Source: Synergistaceae bacterium UBA6101
GTDB lineage: Bacteria; Synergistota; Synergistia; Synergistales; Synergistaceae
Reading direction: 5' to 3'
Length of the DNA stretch: 60,907 nt
NCBI GenBank assembly: GCA_002428495.1
Contig: DIWR01000012.1
Span: 1 to 60,907 of the forward strand
Shown piece after piece: positions 18,401 to 26,974 of the stretch. The notes under the pieces were generated by a model. The model was not told the origin of the DNA and made no database searches. It saw only the letters and a program-made list of their open reading frames with translations. Numbering within the stretch: position 1 is the first letter of the stretch; each line of letters begins with the position of its first letter. The position numbers and the translations under genes are program-made.

Positions 18401-19792
18401 AACTTTCCCTGACAAACATTCTGGCAGATATTAACAACAGAGAACACTTGTTTCAATCATTCATAGATTTTTTCTTTCAGAAGCTTAATATCTCCGGACT
18501 GTTGAGCTGTTCCAACTTTTATAAGAAAGCCGGGCTCAGCTTTACTCAGATACTCAAAGAGCTCTTCGCGCTTGTCTTTACCGGCAAAAACCTTTACAGA
18601 ACTCTCTCAGCAAAGGATCCTGAATTATCATTCAAAAAGAATGCCGCTTACCGTTTTCTCCACTGCGGATATTTTAATAACGGGGAGAAACTTCTATATA
18701 TGGTCACAAGCAGGCTCATCTCTTAAGTTGACCGCCCTACAGTAAGCAGCAGGGAGTCTGTGCTGATAATTGATGATTCTCTTTTCAGCCGCAATAACAG
18801 CAAGAAGGTAGAGTTGCTGGCGCGTGTTTTTGACCACACAAGCCACAAGTTCTGCCGGGGGTTTTGCATGCGTACGCTCGGATGATCCGACGGAAATACT
18901 TTTCTCCATGTATTTTTCAGTCCTCTGAGTTCAACAAAGGATGGGAACGTGCTTTCTACTGCAAATGAGACTGACAAACGTAAAAATGGATACAAGAGAC
19001 ACGTTCGCTCCAGGATATCCCCTACTGATATCCTTATAGAAATGTTCAGACAGGCCAAAAACCGTAGTGAGCGTAAGGGAAGAAAACAGAGATGTAAGAG
19101 ATGTAATAGGGATGTCCTAATATCTGACAAGATCTACTATTTCTGTAATGGCAGATGGCAGAACATCAGGTCAATATATAAGATGTTTCCAAACACGCTG
19201 CTTATTTTTATCAGATTATATTTTCGGTCTGTGTCATGATACGGAAACATAAAACAGATCCCTTAGATAAATGCATCGAAGCAAGAATCATATTCGTACG
19301 GAAGAGGAATTCTAATAAGTGGTTTGCTAGAATGAGCACCGATACAGCCATAAGCGAGTAGGAGACCGTCCGTATATACGGTAAACACTGGAATATAGAG
19401 ACCTTCTTCAAAGTCTGCAAATTCCAAAGAGAGTTTCAGGGCAGAAGCTATGACATGATTGTAACCACTACAAACCTTGTATTCATGAGGGATGCTTTCA
19501 ATAGAATCCGCAACAACTGTGATGGCAGAACGGCAGGTGAATTATTCTTGCTGTACGGCAAAAAAATAGAGGACATAAAATTCTCTCATTCCCTAATGCT
19601 TATACTCAGTACGGTACTGCAGATATGGGAAAACAGTCTCAACGTCAGAAAAGATAAAATACAGGACCTAATAACCGAGACCTTCATGAATGCGTTACCG
19701 AACTGAACTATATAAGACAACAATTGTTATTAAGTGTGTAACATACAATAGATTTTTCAAGATTCAACTACCTGTTGGTGGGAGGGAAAGTT
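18401..19792 (+). mobile_element. Decayed IS4-type insertion sequence
   Basis: The remnant is bounded by perfect 10-bp inverted repeats, AACTTTCCCT at 18401-18410 and AGGGAAAGTT at 19783-19792. Flanking bases show looser inverted similarity, so the original ends may lie about 10 bases further out. No target duplication is evident. Inside lies one broken transposase gene. The AACTTTCCC end is shared with the two small MITE-like elements in this window. Confidence 0.75.
18448..19705 (+). pseudogene. Broken IS4 family transposase
   Basis: Conceptual translation matches an IS4-type DDE transposase in order: the N-terminal domain (NLYRTLSAKDPELSFKKNAAYRFL), the first catalytic aspartates (LIIDDSLFSRN), a FDHTSHKFCRGF block, YKRHVRSR, and the C-terminal RIYGKHWNIETFFKVCKF with the catalytic Glu. 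The frame is broken by TAA at 18724, by TGA at 18883 (probably a lost Trp in LGWSDG), by frameshifts after about 19150 and by another stop near 19360. The middle catalytic Asp region appears deleted. It cannot make an active enzyme. Confidence 0.85.
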
Positions 19793-19807
19793 CAGTTGTT
19801 TTATTTA

Positions 19808-20461
19808 TCAGGCCTGGTCGTCCCTTACCGACCTTAGATCGGCATAAAGGGTGTATCGGCTTCTTCCCGTCTCTTTGGCAAGGCTTTCGATAGATCCCTT
19901 AAGTTTGAAAAACCCAAGGCTGTCCATATATTTAATGCATTGCTTCCTCTCTTCGCTGCTCAGGAAAATCAGTGGTTTGCCAAACTTTTTTCTGGCTTTC
20001 TCCATTAGGGACCGGTCATCCTTTACCCCGCTGAATTTTTCGGTTTTTACCGTATCAAATGACAGGGGCTCGGTCCTCATCATAAAATCGCCCATATCTT
20101 TGAGTATGCTGCCCTTTGTCATGTCAAAGTTGATGCAGAGGAAGCCCACGAGTTTGCCGTTTTCATCTTTTATGAGTGAGACTCCCGAGCGCATCGGTCT
20201 GCCGTTCCCGGCTTCCGACGGGTAATTGGCAATGTAGTCGACATCAAGGGCTTTGGGATCTGACATAAGGAACCTTCCAAAGTCCGTCATAGGCGCGTTT
20301 ACATCCCTGCCGGTGAGGTTTCCGTTTACAATGGCAACTATTGATGTGTCGCCGTCAGAAACATCATGCAGAACTATTTCATAGTCGCTTCCCAGCATTT
20401 TGCCGAGAAGCTCCACAACAGGAATAAAGGGCAAAAGAAGGGGATGTGCTTTTTTTGACAT
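19808..20461 (-). CDS. YheO/DauR-like transcriptional regulator (PAS plus HTH)
   Basis: The 217-residue protein has an N-terminal YheO-type PAS-like domain (residues about 8-125, with YEIVLHDVSDGDTSIVAIVNG) and a C-terminal helix-turn-helix (about 160-215) ending in ESLAKETGRSRYTLYADL. Relatives such as DauR control amino-acid catabolic genes. It sits downstream of an ornithine cyclodeaminase-like gene on the same strand but behind a terminator, so it probably has some separate expression. Regulation of the neighbouring pair is inferred from position only. Confidence 0.85.
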   Translation of the reverse strand: MSKKAHPLLLPFIPVVELLGKMLGSDYEIVLHDVSDGDTSIVAIVNGNLTGRDVNAPMTDFGRFLMSDPKALDVDYIANYPSEAGNGRPMRSGVSLIKDENGKLVGFLCINFDMTKGSILKDMGDFMMRTEPLSFDTVKTEKFSGVKDDRSLMEKARKKFGKPLIFLSSEERKQCIKYMDSLGFFKLKGSIESLAKETGRSRYTLYADLRSVRDDQA

Positions 20462-20473
20462 GTGCTCGCCTCA

Positions 20474-20514
20474 CAAAAACTGACGGGGGACCAAAAAACA
20501 TTTCCCCCGTCAGT
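20474..20514 (-). terminator. Intrinsic terminator after the cyclodeaminase-like gene
   Basis: ACTGACGGGGGA (20479-20490) and its exact complement (20503-20514) form a 12-bp stem with a 12-base loop. On the minus strand it is followed by GTTTTTG. It lies between the cyclodeaminase-like gene and the YheO-like regulator. Confidence 0.85.
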
Positions 20515-20525
20515 ATAAGTTTTTA

Positions 20526-21518
20526 TTAAAGCTTGATAACAGTACCTACTCCTGCTTCAGTCGCTTTTTTCACAATTTCATCCGCAGCTACTATATCAAG
20601 AGTTGCAAAGCCGACCGTCTTCATGATCGTGATCTCGTCTTTGCTGCGACGGCCCTCGACTTTTCCCAGTATAAGCTCGCCAAGCTCTCCGTCTATTGAA
20701 TCTGAGGAGAAAAGGCCTTCCTTCATCGGGATTATGAAATCCCCCGCTTCTGAAAGAACTGCTTCTCGGTTATCTACAAAGATCCTGCCGGCACGGCGAA
20801 TAAGCTCAGCAGGCAATTCCCTCTTGTCGGGAGTGTAAGAACCAACTCCGTTTATATGGCAACCGGGTTTGATGTCCTCGTTGGAGAAGACCGGGTTTGC
20901 CGATGTAGTGACTGTTGTTATGATGTCTGCATCGGTTACAGCTGCCTTCGAAGAAGCAGCTTCGACAAGCTTCACCCCGAAACGGTCCGAAAGAGGCTGG
21001 TTCTTTTCAACAAAAGCTGCGGCGCGTCCCGGAAGAGCATCAAATATCCTGATCTCCTCAAGTTTTCTGACTGTCATAAGAGCTTCGAGCTGGGCAGGTC
21101 CCTGCCCGCCTGTTCCAAAAAGAGCGGCGATCCTGCTGTCGGGGTTTGAAAGGAGTTCAGTTGCAGCTCCTGATATCGCAGCCGTTCTTATCTGTGTCAG
21201 GGTAGTTCCTTCTATTATCGCTGTAACAAGTCCTGTAGTGCCGTCTATAAGTGCAACAGTGGCCGGAATAACGGGGATGCCTCTTTCGGCATTAGCCGGA
21301 AAACATGAGACAAGCTTGACCCCTGCCATGTTGAGTTCTCCTCCTACATAAGCAGGCATAAACATACACTGTCCTGACTTTGATTCTGTCTCCAGATTTA
21401 TGCGAAGAGGCACTATCGCCTTGCCTTTCGTGTGAAGGACAAAGGCCCTTTTGTCTGCCTCGATCGCATCTCTCATAGTAAACACAGAAAGAATATCTTC
21501 CCTCGATAAAAGTAACAT
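20526..21518 (-). CDS. Ornithine cyclodeaminase / mu-crystallin family protein
   Basis: Members are NAD(P)-dependent enzymes: ornithine cyclodeaminase, alanine dehydrogenase, ketimine reductase or related activities. The 330-residue protein shows the family core with EGTTLTQIRTAAISGAATELL (substrate contacts), the nucleotide site ALFGTGGQGPAQLEAL and VGSYTPDKRELP. The exact substrate cannot be assigned. ATG 21518 lies eight bases after GGAG; an in-frame GTG nine bases upstream is too close to that site. It follows the TSUP transporter gene by 90 bases, suggesting uptake or export coupled to amino-acid metabolism. Confidence 0.88.
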   Translation of the reverse strand: MLLLSREDILSVFTMRDAIEADKRAFVLHTKGKAIVPLRINLETESKSGQCMFMPAYVGGELNMAGVKLVSCFPANAERGIPVIPATVALIDGTTGLVTAIIEGTTLTQIRTAAISGAATELLSNPDSRIAALFGTGGQGPAQLEALMTVRKLEEIRIFDALPGRAAAFVEKNQPLSDRFGVKLVEAASSKAAVTDADIITTVTTSANPVFSNEDIKPGCHINGVGSYTPDKRELPAELIRRAGRIFVDNREAVLSEAGDFIIPMKEGLFSSDSIDGELGELILGKVEGRRSKDEITIMKTVGFATLDIVAADEIVKKATEAGVGTVIKL

Positions 21519-21608
21519 CTGTGACACTCCTTTCTTACTCGCTTCTGTCTTTTCTGGCTCTTTGGATATTATACTTCATTTAGTTTATACCTACCTGACG
21601 ATCTCATC

Positions 21609-22472
21609 TTATTTCTTCGTGAACGCTGCGCGCAGCAGATCAATACCTGCTATCAGGATGACCGCTGCAACTACCCACTGGAGCATGCCGGTATCAAGAC
21701 TCTTGACAATGAATACCGCAGCGAGGACTCCGAGTATGCCGAAAATGCTGCTAAAGAGTGTTATCTTTCTTGCATACTGGCCAAGGCGTACAAATTCCAT
21801 ACCGCCGACAGGAACAGAGAATGTGCATGCTCCCATCATTACCGGGAATGCAATAGCAGGGTTGAGTCCAAGTGCATAAACTGTCGCCATCGTAGGGGCG
21901 TAAGAACCTACACCAACGTTGTTAAGAGCGCCATAGACCAACAGAAGCACCATGCCGAGTGCAAGCTTGCCGCCGGTCAGGCCTGTAGCCTCACCGCCAG
22001 AGGGAAGCAGACCGAACTTGCCGGCAACGACAAAGAATGCCGCGAGCACAAGTCCGACTCCCATGAACATCCTTATGTGCCTTACAGGCATCTTGACGAC
22101 AAAACGTGGACCGAAATAGGCGCCTATCATCTGTGAGACTATCAGAAGGACAAGGGTCATCTGATCGACGTTTATCGATGATATGTAGGCAAGAGCCATA
22201 ACCGCTACCGGTATAGCACACTGTGTGTTCAGCGTTCCGGGAAGCTTTGCATCATCCACAAGCTTTCTTGTGCGATAGAGGACTGTAGAAAGTGCAAAAT
22301 CGGAAATCCCGAAAGTTGAGAAGAAGAAACATACTGCGCCCCAGACAGCCAGAAGTATGTTGTTTCCAGGCTCAGCCCATGCTTCCTTTTTATGTTTGAT
22401 GAAATCCTTAAAGAAACGGAATGCGAAGAGTCCATTGACCAATACTATTAATAGCAGCAAAACTTTGACCAC
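21609..22472 (-). CDS. TauE/SafE (TSUP) family membrane transporter
   Basis: TSUP proteins move sulfite, sulfonates or other small organic anions. The 287-residue protein is highly hydrophobic, with about eight membrane segments and two internal halves typical of the family. GTG 22472 is chosen: GGAGG lies nine bases upstream of it but touches the ATG at 22481. Further upstream codons run into the promoter. Substrate is unknown; the adjacent cyclodeaminase-like gene suggests an amino-acid-derived compound. Confidence 0.85.
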   Translation of the reverse strand: MVKVLLLLIVLVNGLFAFRFFKDFIKHKKEAWAEPGNNILLAVWGAVCFFFSTFGISDFALSTVLYRTRKLVDDAKLPGTLNTQCAIPVAVMALAYISSINVDQMTLVLLIVSQMIGAYFGPRFVVKMPVRHIRMFMGVGLVLAAFFVVAGKFGLLPSGGEATGLTGGKLALGMVLLLVYGALNNVGVGSYAPTMATVYALGLNPAIAFPVMMGACTFSVPVGGMEFVRLGQYARKITLFSSIFGILGVLAAVFIVKSLDTGMLQWVVAAVILIAGIDLLRAAFTKK

Positions 22473-22516
22473 AATTACCATCCTCCAGTTAAATGTGATT
22501 GAATTCACTTTTTGTG

Positions 22517-22546
22517 ATAATACCACTCTGCACACTTTTTTGTCAA
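22517..22546 (-). promoter_or_regulatory. Promoter of the TSUP - cyclodeaminase operon
   Basis: On the minus strand TTGACA (22541-22546) and TATTAT (22517-22522) are separated by 18 bases, about 45 bases upstream of the GTG start. It survived the adjacent IS insertion intact. Confidence 0.7.
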
Positions 22547-22572
22547 CTATACAATTTTTTATATTTTGTCTT

Positions 22573-22615
22573 AAAAAATAAATAATCACCGCCTCTGTAA
22601 TGCCGGCGGTGATTT
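22573..22615. repeat. Left copy of a 43-bp direct repeat flanking the IS (target duplication)
   Basis: This segment is identical to 24168-24210. It contains an inverted repeat (AATCACCGCC and GGCGGTGATT) that is the terminator of the operon at 24.2-29.1 kb. Its position on both sides of the IS makes it a target-site duplication of unusual length. Confidence 0.85.
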
Positions 22616-22621
22616 CTCAAA

Positions 22622-24164
22622 CTGTAACTTTTCCGCAATTAGGTAATATGAATATCACAAGCCTTAAGGAGCTTAGCGGTTTTAGACGACACTTTGGCGG
22701 TTATCCATTCACCGCCATTTATTTTTATCTTTGTTATCGACTTCAGATACTCAATCAAATCCTCAACCGAATATTTACTCGTCAGCCCATGATCCTTGAT
22801 CACTCTAAAAAGCCTGTAACAAAGCATCAAAGATATATGATTTATAAAAGCCCATGCCTCAGGGGCATCCTCATCCTGCATATAGCTGCTGTCCTGTCCC
22901 AGCAGGTCTTTGAGCATGTCAAAGGACTGCTCGATATCTGCACGCTGTTTATATGTGTCGTATATTTCTTTTGCCCCTATGGTCATGTTGCTCAGCATCA
23001 CTATCGTACCAAAGTCATATTGTTTCTGTAAGAATCCCTCGGGAGTATATCCCTCTATATCAGCATCTATACTCTTCTGATAATCACAGGCTTCCCTGGA
23101 TCTTAAATCTTCGTCTACAAAAGTATGTACCGTCCTTCCGTTGCCCACAGAACGGGAGTAGTAACAAACAAGCCTATCCCTGAATATAAACCTGCCGTCA
23201 AAAGATGACTTATCTCCCGTTTTTATAACGCTTCTGTCAAAAAAGCTGCTGCTTCGCCTAAGCGGAATGATATACTCTACTCCGGATCCTTCAAGGATCG
23301 TAAAATTCTTCTCTGAACCAAATCCCTTATCCGCAACTACTACTGCATTGTTTATACCCGATTCTTTGACAGCTATGCCGAAGGCAGAAACATCGCGGAT
23401 TTTTCCAGGAAGTATCCTGTAATAAGCCGGCTCACCTTTATCCTTAGCAAAGGCATAAAGGAGGCTTATTTGTGGGGTAAATATCCGTTTGCTGTTATAT
23501 CCGATACGGTTGATATCCATTTCTCCTGATTCGGAGAAGATGCTGGTGGCATCAAAGAACAAATGACTGCTTTGTCCGACGAACTTTCTCATAAATGCAC
23601 ATATATTTTCTCTGCGGGCCCCAAGGTCACGAAGCAGTGCACTTATACTCTTTCCGGACATCTGCTGTTTCTGATAAAACTCTGATACAAAAGAATGTGT
23701 GTAATAATGCTCCATCCGCTTAAAAGGAGCCCTGTACATTGTCCTGAGAAAAGATACAGTAATTATTTGCTGCCAGACATCCGGAAACTGATCCTTAAGA
23801 GATGCGATAATATCACCGGAAATATCCTGTAAATATTGGCTTGCTCCGAATTCCTTATGATTAAGACTTGCGGCGTTGGAAAGTTTCAGGTCCCGTGTCG
23901 TTCCAGGCGGGATAAGTCCCTCTTCTGTAATAGTACCCAAATATGCTTTGGTTATTTTTTGAGCTCGTCCTTTTTCCTTATTCCATACTGAAGAAACTTC
24001 ATATAGATAATAATGTCCGTTAACGCAATTGATTTGAGTTCCTTTTGCTTTATGCTTAAGCACCCATTCCGGATAAGCCATAGCAGCACCTCCATATTAC
24101 CCAAATAAGTAATATGAATATAGCATAAAATATAGCGGGAAGCAAGCGTAAGGTAAAGTTACAG
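22622..24164 (-). mobile_element. Intact IS1634-like insertion sequence, about 1.54 kb
   Basis: The ends are CTGTAACTTTTCC (22622-22634) and GGTAAAGTTACAG (24152-24164), a 13-bp inverted repeat with one mismatch. A few extra bases separate them from the 43-bp direct repeats on each side. One full-length transposase gene fills the element. IS1634 and IS1549 relatives are known for target duplications of tens to hundreds of bases, which fits. Confidence 0.88.
22639..24081 (-). CDS. IS1634-like DDE transposase
   Basis: The 480-residue transposase appears complete. It shows the N-terminal block with HYYLYEVSSVWNKEKGRAQK, then catalytic residues in FFDATSIFS (Asp), VVVADKGFGS (Asp) and YKQRADIEQSFDMLKDLL (Glu). 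It is the only coding region of the element, with a ribosome-binding AGGTGCTGC just upstream of the ATG. No frameshift or stop interrupts it, so the element may be active or recently inserted. Confidence 0.9.
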   Translation of the reverse strand: MAYPEWVLKHKAKGTQINCVNGHYYLYEVSSVWNKEKGRAQKITKAYLGTITEEGLIPPGTTRDLKLSNAASLNHKEFGASQYLQDISGDIIASLKDQFPDVWQQIITVSFLRTMYRAPFKRMEHYYTHSFVSEFYQKQQMSGKSISALLRDLGARRENICAFMRKFVGQSSHLFFDATSIFSESGEMDINRIGYNSKRIFTPQISLLYAFAKDKGEPAYYRILPGKIRDVSAFGIAVKESGINNAVVVADKGFGSEKNFTILEGSGVEYIIPLRRSSSFFDRSVIKTGDKSSFDGRFIFRDRLVCYYSRSVGNGRTVHTFVDEDLRSREACDYQKSIDADIEGYTPEGFLQKQYDFGTIVMLSNMTIGAKEIYDTYKQRADIEQSFDMLKDLLGQDSSYMQDEDAPEAWAFINHISLMLCYRLFRVIKDHGLTSKYSVEDLIEYLKSITKIKINGGEWITAKVSSKTAKLLKACDIHIT

Positions 24165-24167
24165 CTC

Positions 24168-24210
24168 AAAAAATAAATAATCACCGCCTCTGTAATGCCG
24201 GCGGTGATTT
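24168..24210 (-). terminator. Right copy of the 43-bp repeat; terminator of the operon at 24.2-29.1 kb
   Basis: AATCACCGCC and GGCGGTGATT form a 10-bp stem. On the minus strand they are followed by ATTTATTTTTTG, a good U tract, 27 bases after the dehydrogenase stop. It is identical to the left copy at 22573-22615. Confidence 0.85.
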
Positions 24211-24236
24211 TCTTGCCCGTGTGAAATGTATTGCAT

Positions 24237-25220
24237 TCAAATCCGTTTCAAAACCTCTGGATTTACAAGATTTGGCGGGATCCTTCCCTCAAGAGCTTCA
24301 ATGAGGTTCGTTGCAGCAAGCCGCGCCATTCCTTCTCTTGATCTTACGGCGGCACTGCCTATATGTGGCATCATCACAACGTTTTCAAGTTTAAGAAGAG
24401 GTTCGTCCATAGGAACCGGCTCTTTTTCATAGACATCAAGGCCTGCCCCGCAGATCCAACCCTCCGAACACGCCCTGAAGAGGGCTTTCTGGTCAACGAC
24501 AGCTCCCCGCGCAGTGTTTATAAGTACCGCATCTTTTTTCATCATACGAAGTTCACTTTCTCCTATGAGTCCAGATGTATCTTTTGTCAGCGCACAGTTG
24601 AGGGATACGAAATCGCTTCTTTTAAGCAGTTCTTCCAAAGTTACATATTCAGCACAGAGCTTTTCTTCATATTCCGTTTTGCGTGTCCTGCACGTGTATA
24701 TGATCTTCATTCCAAAGGCCAGTGCTCTTTTTGCGACAGCCCGGCCTATTTCGCCGAATCCGACTATCCCCAGAACAGAACCGGAAAGATCTTTCCCCAC
24801 AAACTGATTTGGAGACCAGTGGGTCCAGCCGCCCTCCCTCATTATCCTTTCATTCTCCCTCGCCTTTCGGGCCGACATAAGCATCAGCATCATCGCTGTG
24901 TCAGCTGTCGCATCCGTAAGCACACCGGGCGTATTGGTCACCATTATTCCAAATTCGGTCGCAGACTTTATGTCAACATTGTCATATCCGACAGAATAGA
25001 GGCTTGCGACCTTAAGTTTCACTGCTTTTTGAAAAAAATCTCTGTCCATACGAATGCCCATCGTCATTATCAGGCCGTCCGCCAAGGGGATATCTCTTAA
25101 TACAGTCTCTGGATCCGGCTTTCCGTCGATACTCCAGAGCGTGAGATCGACCTTTCCCTCAAGCAATGACATTCCGGTATCCTGTATAAGCTGGGTCAAA
25201 AATACTTTAGGTTTGGACAT
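24237..25220 (-). CDS. D-isomer-specific 2-hydroxyacid dehydrogenase (glyoxylate/hydroxypyruvate reductase type)
   Basis: The 327-residue NAD(P)-dependent enzyme has the nucleotide site VLGIVGFGEIGRAVAKR (residues about 147-163). The catalytic triad is Arg in INTARGAVVD, Glu in GLDVYEKEP and His in MMPHIGSAA. The SVGYDNVD block is typical of GyaR/GhrB-type enzymes reducing glyoxylate or hydroxypyruvate. ATG 25220 has AGGAG nine bases upstream; two earlier ATG codons are too close to it. It is last of a five-gene operon and overlaps no other gene after start correction. Confidence 0.9.
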   Translation of the reverse strand: MSKPKVFLTQLIQDTGMSLLEGKVDLTLWSIDGKPDPETVLRDIPLADGLIMTMGIRMDRDFFQKAVKLKVASLYSVGYDNVDIKSATEFGIMVTNTPGVLTDATADTAMMLMLMSARKARENERIMREGGWTHWSPNQFVGKDLSGSVLGIVGFGEIGRAVAKRALAFGMKIIYTCRTRKTEYEEKLCAEYVTLEELLKRSDFVSLNCALTKDTSGLIGESELRMMKKDAVLINTARGAVVDQKALFRACSEGWICGAGLDVYEKEPVPMDEPLLKLENVVMMPHIGSAAVRSREGMARLAATNLIEALEGRIPPNLVNPEVLKRI

Positions 25221-25225
25221 CAACA

Positions 25226-26146
25226 TCATCTCCTAAGCAAACTTATGGAAGCCGCTCCGTAAAGACCGGCATCTGCTCCAAGCAACGAGAGCTCAATACT
25301 GAGATGCTTTCTCATAGGCAATGGAAGCCATGGAAGTGTCCTCGATCCCAGTTCCTCTGCGATCCCCTCTGCTTTGCTCATGCCCCCGCTCAGTATGATC
25401 TTTTCGGGATCCAGCACTACGATAAGCGAGGCTATGCCTCTGGCCATCGTTTCAAGCGCGTTTGAGACAATGTCGTCGGCTCTTTTGTCATTCCGCATAT
25501 GCCAAAGGGACCTGAAGTCACCCGGCAGCCCCTCTTTGGCCGCTTTTTGTTCAATGTAGTCAGCAGAAGCAAGCGTTTCCAGGTGTCCTGTACTGCCGCA
25601 CCCGCATCTTATTTCCCTGTGCTCCGATATAGAAATATGCCCGGCCTCCCCGGCCATCCCATGAGCTCCTGTCACAAGGCTGCCGTTCACGAATATGCCT
25701 GAACCTATGCCGGTCCCCAGCGTGAGCACTATAAAATCCCTGCATCCCGCCGCGGCACCGCAAAACGCCTCTCCTACAGCAAAGCAGTTGGCATCGTTTT
25801 CCATTGCAAGCAACGGCGACAAGCCCCTCTTTTCAAGGGCGTGACTTAGGTATTCAAGGAAAGCAATATTCTCAAGTCCGGAAAAATTGGTAAGTTTTGT
25901 AATGATCCTGCGTGAAGCATCCAGAAATCCAGGTATGCCCACACCTGCAGATGTTATCTCCCTGTCACGCGAGACCTCTGCTGTCATATCAGCTATGCAT
26001 TCCACTACCTCGTAAATATCCCTGCCCTCGGGAGTATCCCTGTCGGCCCTGTAAAGGATACGGACATTTTTACCCTCTGTCTCGACAAGGGCCGCTGATA
26101 TGGTATGTCCTCCGAGATCAACACCTACAGAGAGCAACTTCGTCAA
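25226..26146 (-). CDS. ROK family sugar kinase or regulator-like protein
   Basis: ROK proteins are mostly glucokinases, fructokinases or N-acyl-amino-sugar kinases. The 306-residue protein starts with the ATP-binding SVGVDLGGHTISAAL and has ENDANCFAVGEA, the phosphate loop LGTGIGSGIFVNG, and the zinc region GEAGHISI...IRCGCGSTGHLE. The usual third cysteine of CxCGxxGCxE is histidine here. There is no N-terminal DNA-binding domain, so a kinase is likelier than a repressor. The start is probably TTG 26146, overlapping the upstream stop as TTGA; TTG and CTG codons a little downstream are alternatives. Confidence 0.82.
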   Translation of the reverse strand: MTKLLSVGVDLGGHTISAALVETEGKNVRILYRADRDTPEGRDIYEVVECIADMTAEVSRDREITSAGVGIPGFLDASRRIITKLTNFSGLENIAFLEYLSHALEKRGLSPLLAMENDANCFAVGEAFCGAAAGCRDFIVLTLGTGIGSGIFVNGSLVTGAHGMAGEAGHISISEHREIRCGCGSTGHLETLASADYIEQKAAKEGLPGDFRSLWHMRNDKRADDIVSNALETMARGIASLIVVLDPEKIILSGGMSKAEGIAEELGSRTLPWLPLPMRKHLSIELSLLGADAGLYGAASISLLRR

Positions 26147-26973
26147 TACCCCGCGAGCGATGCGCAGTCGATCGAGGAAGAGCACCAGCGCCTTATCTCA
26201 AAAATATCCTCAGTGGTAAAGACCATTGTCCTTCCTGATACCCTCTCGCTTCCGGGAACAAGTCCAGCAGCATCTGCCTGCGCTGTTGTATGGAAGGTGA
26301 GCTCCGCTTTATAGGGGGCCTCCATCTTCAGAACAGGACTTTTACCTTCTGCTGCTGCATCCAGAGCTTTTTTTACAGCTTCCGACAACAGGGCTGAGGT
26401 TTCATCCGGAGTTTTTGTCAGTGCCGCGTTCCTCCCAAGCCCATCTTTAAGGGCACATGTGACAAGCGTCTCGCCCAGCAGGCTGGATGCTTCAAGACAT
26501 ACGGCCTTATCTCCCGCCACCATGGAAACAGGGACATCAAGGGCTCCGCAGAAAAGCGCGTTTAGTCCGGTTTCTCCAAGCTTGATTCCATTGACTTTGA
26601 ATCCGTATACGACTTTGGAGCTGTATGTATGGTCAAGTATGGCTTTCTCTGTCCCCGCCATTGCGTGGTACCCAATGAAGATCGCAGCATCGTGGCCGGA
26701 GACTCCCTCGACCATTCCGAGGATCTTCGGTGTCCCGCTTATAAGTGTGACCCCGCGGGGAAACATCGAGACATCAAGGTTTATCATCCGGTCATGAGAG
26801 TCGTTCACTGTGACAGACTCAGCTCCCCACTTCAGTGCCGCGCTGACTGCAGCAAGAGTGTCATGGAGCTGCATCCTCCGACCGAATTCGTATCCCGGCT
26901 TTCCGTACATCACCTGTTCTGCCGAGACTACCCCGGTCGATCCTTCCATATCTGAGCTTATATATACCTTCAA
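26143..26973 (-). CDS. D-aminopeptidase, M55 family (DppA-like)
   Basis: M55 peptidases are zinc enzymes forming decamers that remove N-terminal D-amino acids. The 276-residue protein begins KVYISSDMEGSTGV with the conserved Asp and Glu ligands. It continues with VNDSHD (His/Asp) and FIGYHAMAG (His). Length equals that of Bacillus DppA. The start is TTG 26973, ten bases after AAGGAG and just past the upstream stop; the open frame upstream of it lies inside the flavoenzyme gene. A role in D-amino-acid peptide or peptidoglycan turnover is inferred. Confidence 0.9.
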   Translation of the reverse strand: MKVYISSDMEGSTGVVSAEQVMYGKPGYEFGRRMQLHDTLAAVSAALKWGAESVTVNDSHDRMINLDVSMFPRGVTLISGTPKILGMVEGVSGHDAAIFIGYHAMAGTEKAILDHTYSSKVVYGFKVNGIKLGETGLNALFCGALDVPVSMVAGDKAVCLEASSLLGETLVTCALKDGLGRNAALTKTPDETSALLSEAVKKALDAAAEGKSPVLKMEAPYKAELTFHTTAQADAAGLVPGSERVSGRTMVFTTEDIFEIRRWCSSSIDCASLAGY

Positions 26974-26974
26974 A

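Noticed and set aside
24363..25100. Open frame of 245 codons on the plus strand
   Set aside because: It is antisense to the 2-hydroxyacid dehydrogenase gene and shows no family features.
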